Source of the DNA: Gammaproteobacteria bacterium
Lineage (GTDB): Bacteria; Pseudomonadota; Gammaproteobacteria; Chromatiales; Chromatiaceae
Reading direction: 5' to 3'
Length of the DNA stretch: 5,942 nt
Assembly: GCA_013041975.1 (NCBI GenBank)
Contig: JABDQZ010000378.1
Span: 1 to 5,942, forward strand
The notes under the pieces were generated by a model that was not told the DNA's origin, did not search any database, and saw nothing but the letters and a program-made list of their open reading frames with translations. Position numbers and translations under genes: made by a program. Shown one piece after another: positions 5,565 through 5,942 of the stretch (the stretch's first letter is position 1; the number at the start of each line of letters is the position of its first letter).

Positions 5565-5942
5565 CTAAATACGCTCGGCAGGCTTTAAAATCTGTAATTC
5601 CTGTTTAAGGCTTTCAGAGAGCTCTTCCCGCTCTTCATCGGTAAGACAGGTGCCAATCTCTACTATCTTGCCGTGTGAACGCAAACAAAGATGCGTTGGA
5701 TACCAGCTGATATGATCGGCTCTCAGTATTACCTGCACCCAATAGGGCTGAAATTGCCATTCATCCACCACGGACCTGACTTTTCTGGTCACGCTTAACA
5801 GGTTATCGGACAAATCTATCGTTTCAACGTCACGACTCGCCTTTTGCACCAGGTAAAAGGCAGCCCCAAGAATACTGAGTTCCAGCACCATCAGCGGCAT
5901 CACAAGCCAGGCTCCAAGCAACCAGAACCTCAATGCAATGAC
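5565..5942 (-). CDS. DUF2244 family membrane protein, N-terminus cut by the window edge
   Basis: The reading frame stays open to the last base of the window. The visible part is therefore the C-terminal ~125 residues of a protein that starts further right; a TTG at 5933 is an in-frame Leu, not the start. The visible sequence begins in a hydrophobic stretch (IALRFWLLGAWLVMPLMVLELSILGAAFYLV written in parts: a first helix end, LGAWLVMP, then a second helix ELSILGAAFYLV). It continues as a soluble C-terminal domain with an RKVRSVVDEWQFQPYWVQVIL core and an acidic end, LTDEEREELSESLKQEL. The LGAWLV-P-x(n)-LGAA-Y pattern and the place just upstream of coxB match the DUF2244 family, whose function is unknown. 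A role in oxidase biogenesis is inferred from recurrent linkage only. The 68-base gap to coxB shows no terminator, so co-transcription is possible. Confidence 0.8.
   Translation of the reverse strand, partial: VIALRFWLLGAWLVMPLMVLELSILGAAFYLVQKASRDVETIDLSDNLLSVTRKVRSVVDEWQFQPYWVQVILRADHISWYPTHLCLRSHGKIVEIGTCLTDEEREELSESLKQELQILKPAERI

Noticed and set aside
5931..5933. TTG at 5933 as the DUF2244 start
   Set aside because: The frame is open to the window edge and the family has a further N-terminal part, so this is an internal Leu of a truncated gene.

Overview
The window is the core of an aa3-type (strictly caa3-type) cytochrome c oxidase locus from a proteobacterium, most likely a gammaproteobacterium. 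This rests on gene content and order: DUF2244 – coxB – coxA – ctaG – coxC – twin-TM protein – SURF1. It also rests on a subunit II carrying a fused C-terminal cytochrome c domain, and on protein sequences close to the gammaproteobacterial type. I cannot name the genus. There are no mobile elements, tRNAs, rRNAs or CRISPR arrays, and no gene-free stretch longer than about 70 bases.

Layout, right to left along the minus strand, which is the direction of transcription: a DUF2244 membrane protein cut by the right edge (5565-5942); coxB, subunit II with CuA and heme c (4375-5496); coxA, subunit I (2736-4343); a strong hairpin at the coxA stop codon (2694-2740); a 39-residue single-TM protein (2553-2672) that overlaps ctaG; ctaG/cox11, the CuB copper chaperone (1972-2556); coxC, subunit III (1035-1928); and a 28-bp perfect palindrome that works as a terminator (985-1012). 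A short DUF2909-type twin-TM gene (774-980) then sits alone on the plus strand, convergent with coxC and divergent from SURF1. SURF1, an oxidase assembly factor (5-721), is back on the minus strand. Its stop codon overlaps an ATG at the very edge of the window, so the assembly operon probably continues to the left.

The genes work together. CoxA, CoxB and CoxC form the catalytic core that reduces O2 and pumps protons. CtaG delivers copper to CuB in CoxA. SURF1 assists assembly around heme a/a3. The small TM proteins are membrane partners or assembly helpers of unknown role.

The most notable observation is in the proton channels. CoxA keeps all metal ligands, the Tyr cross-linked to His, and a complete D-pathway (D105, N112, N94, S172/S173, N179, E258). 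The canonical K-pathway is gone: the Lys is Met334, the Thr is Val331, and the Ser at its entrance is Gly271. CoxB also lacks the Glu that forms the K-pathway entrance, and its second TM helix appears about three residues longer than usual. Two separate genes in the same operon have therefore lost the same proton path. This suggests a naturally K-pathway-less A-type oxidase, or one with a rewired uptake route.
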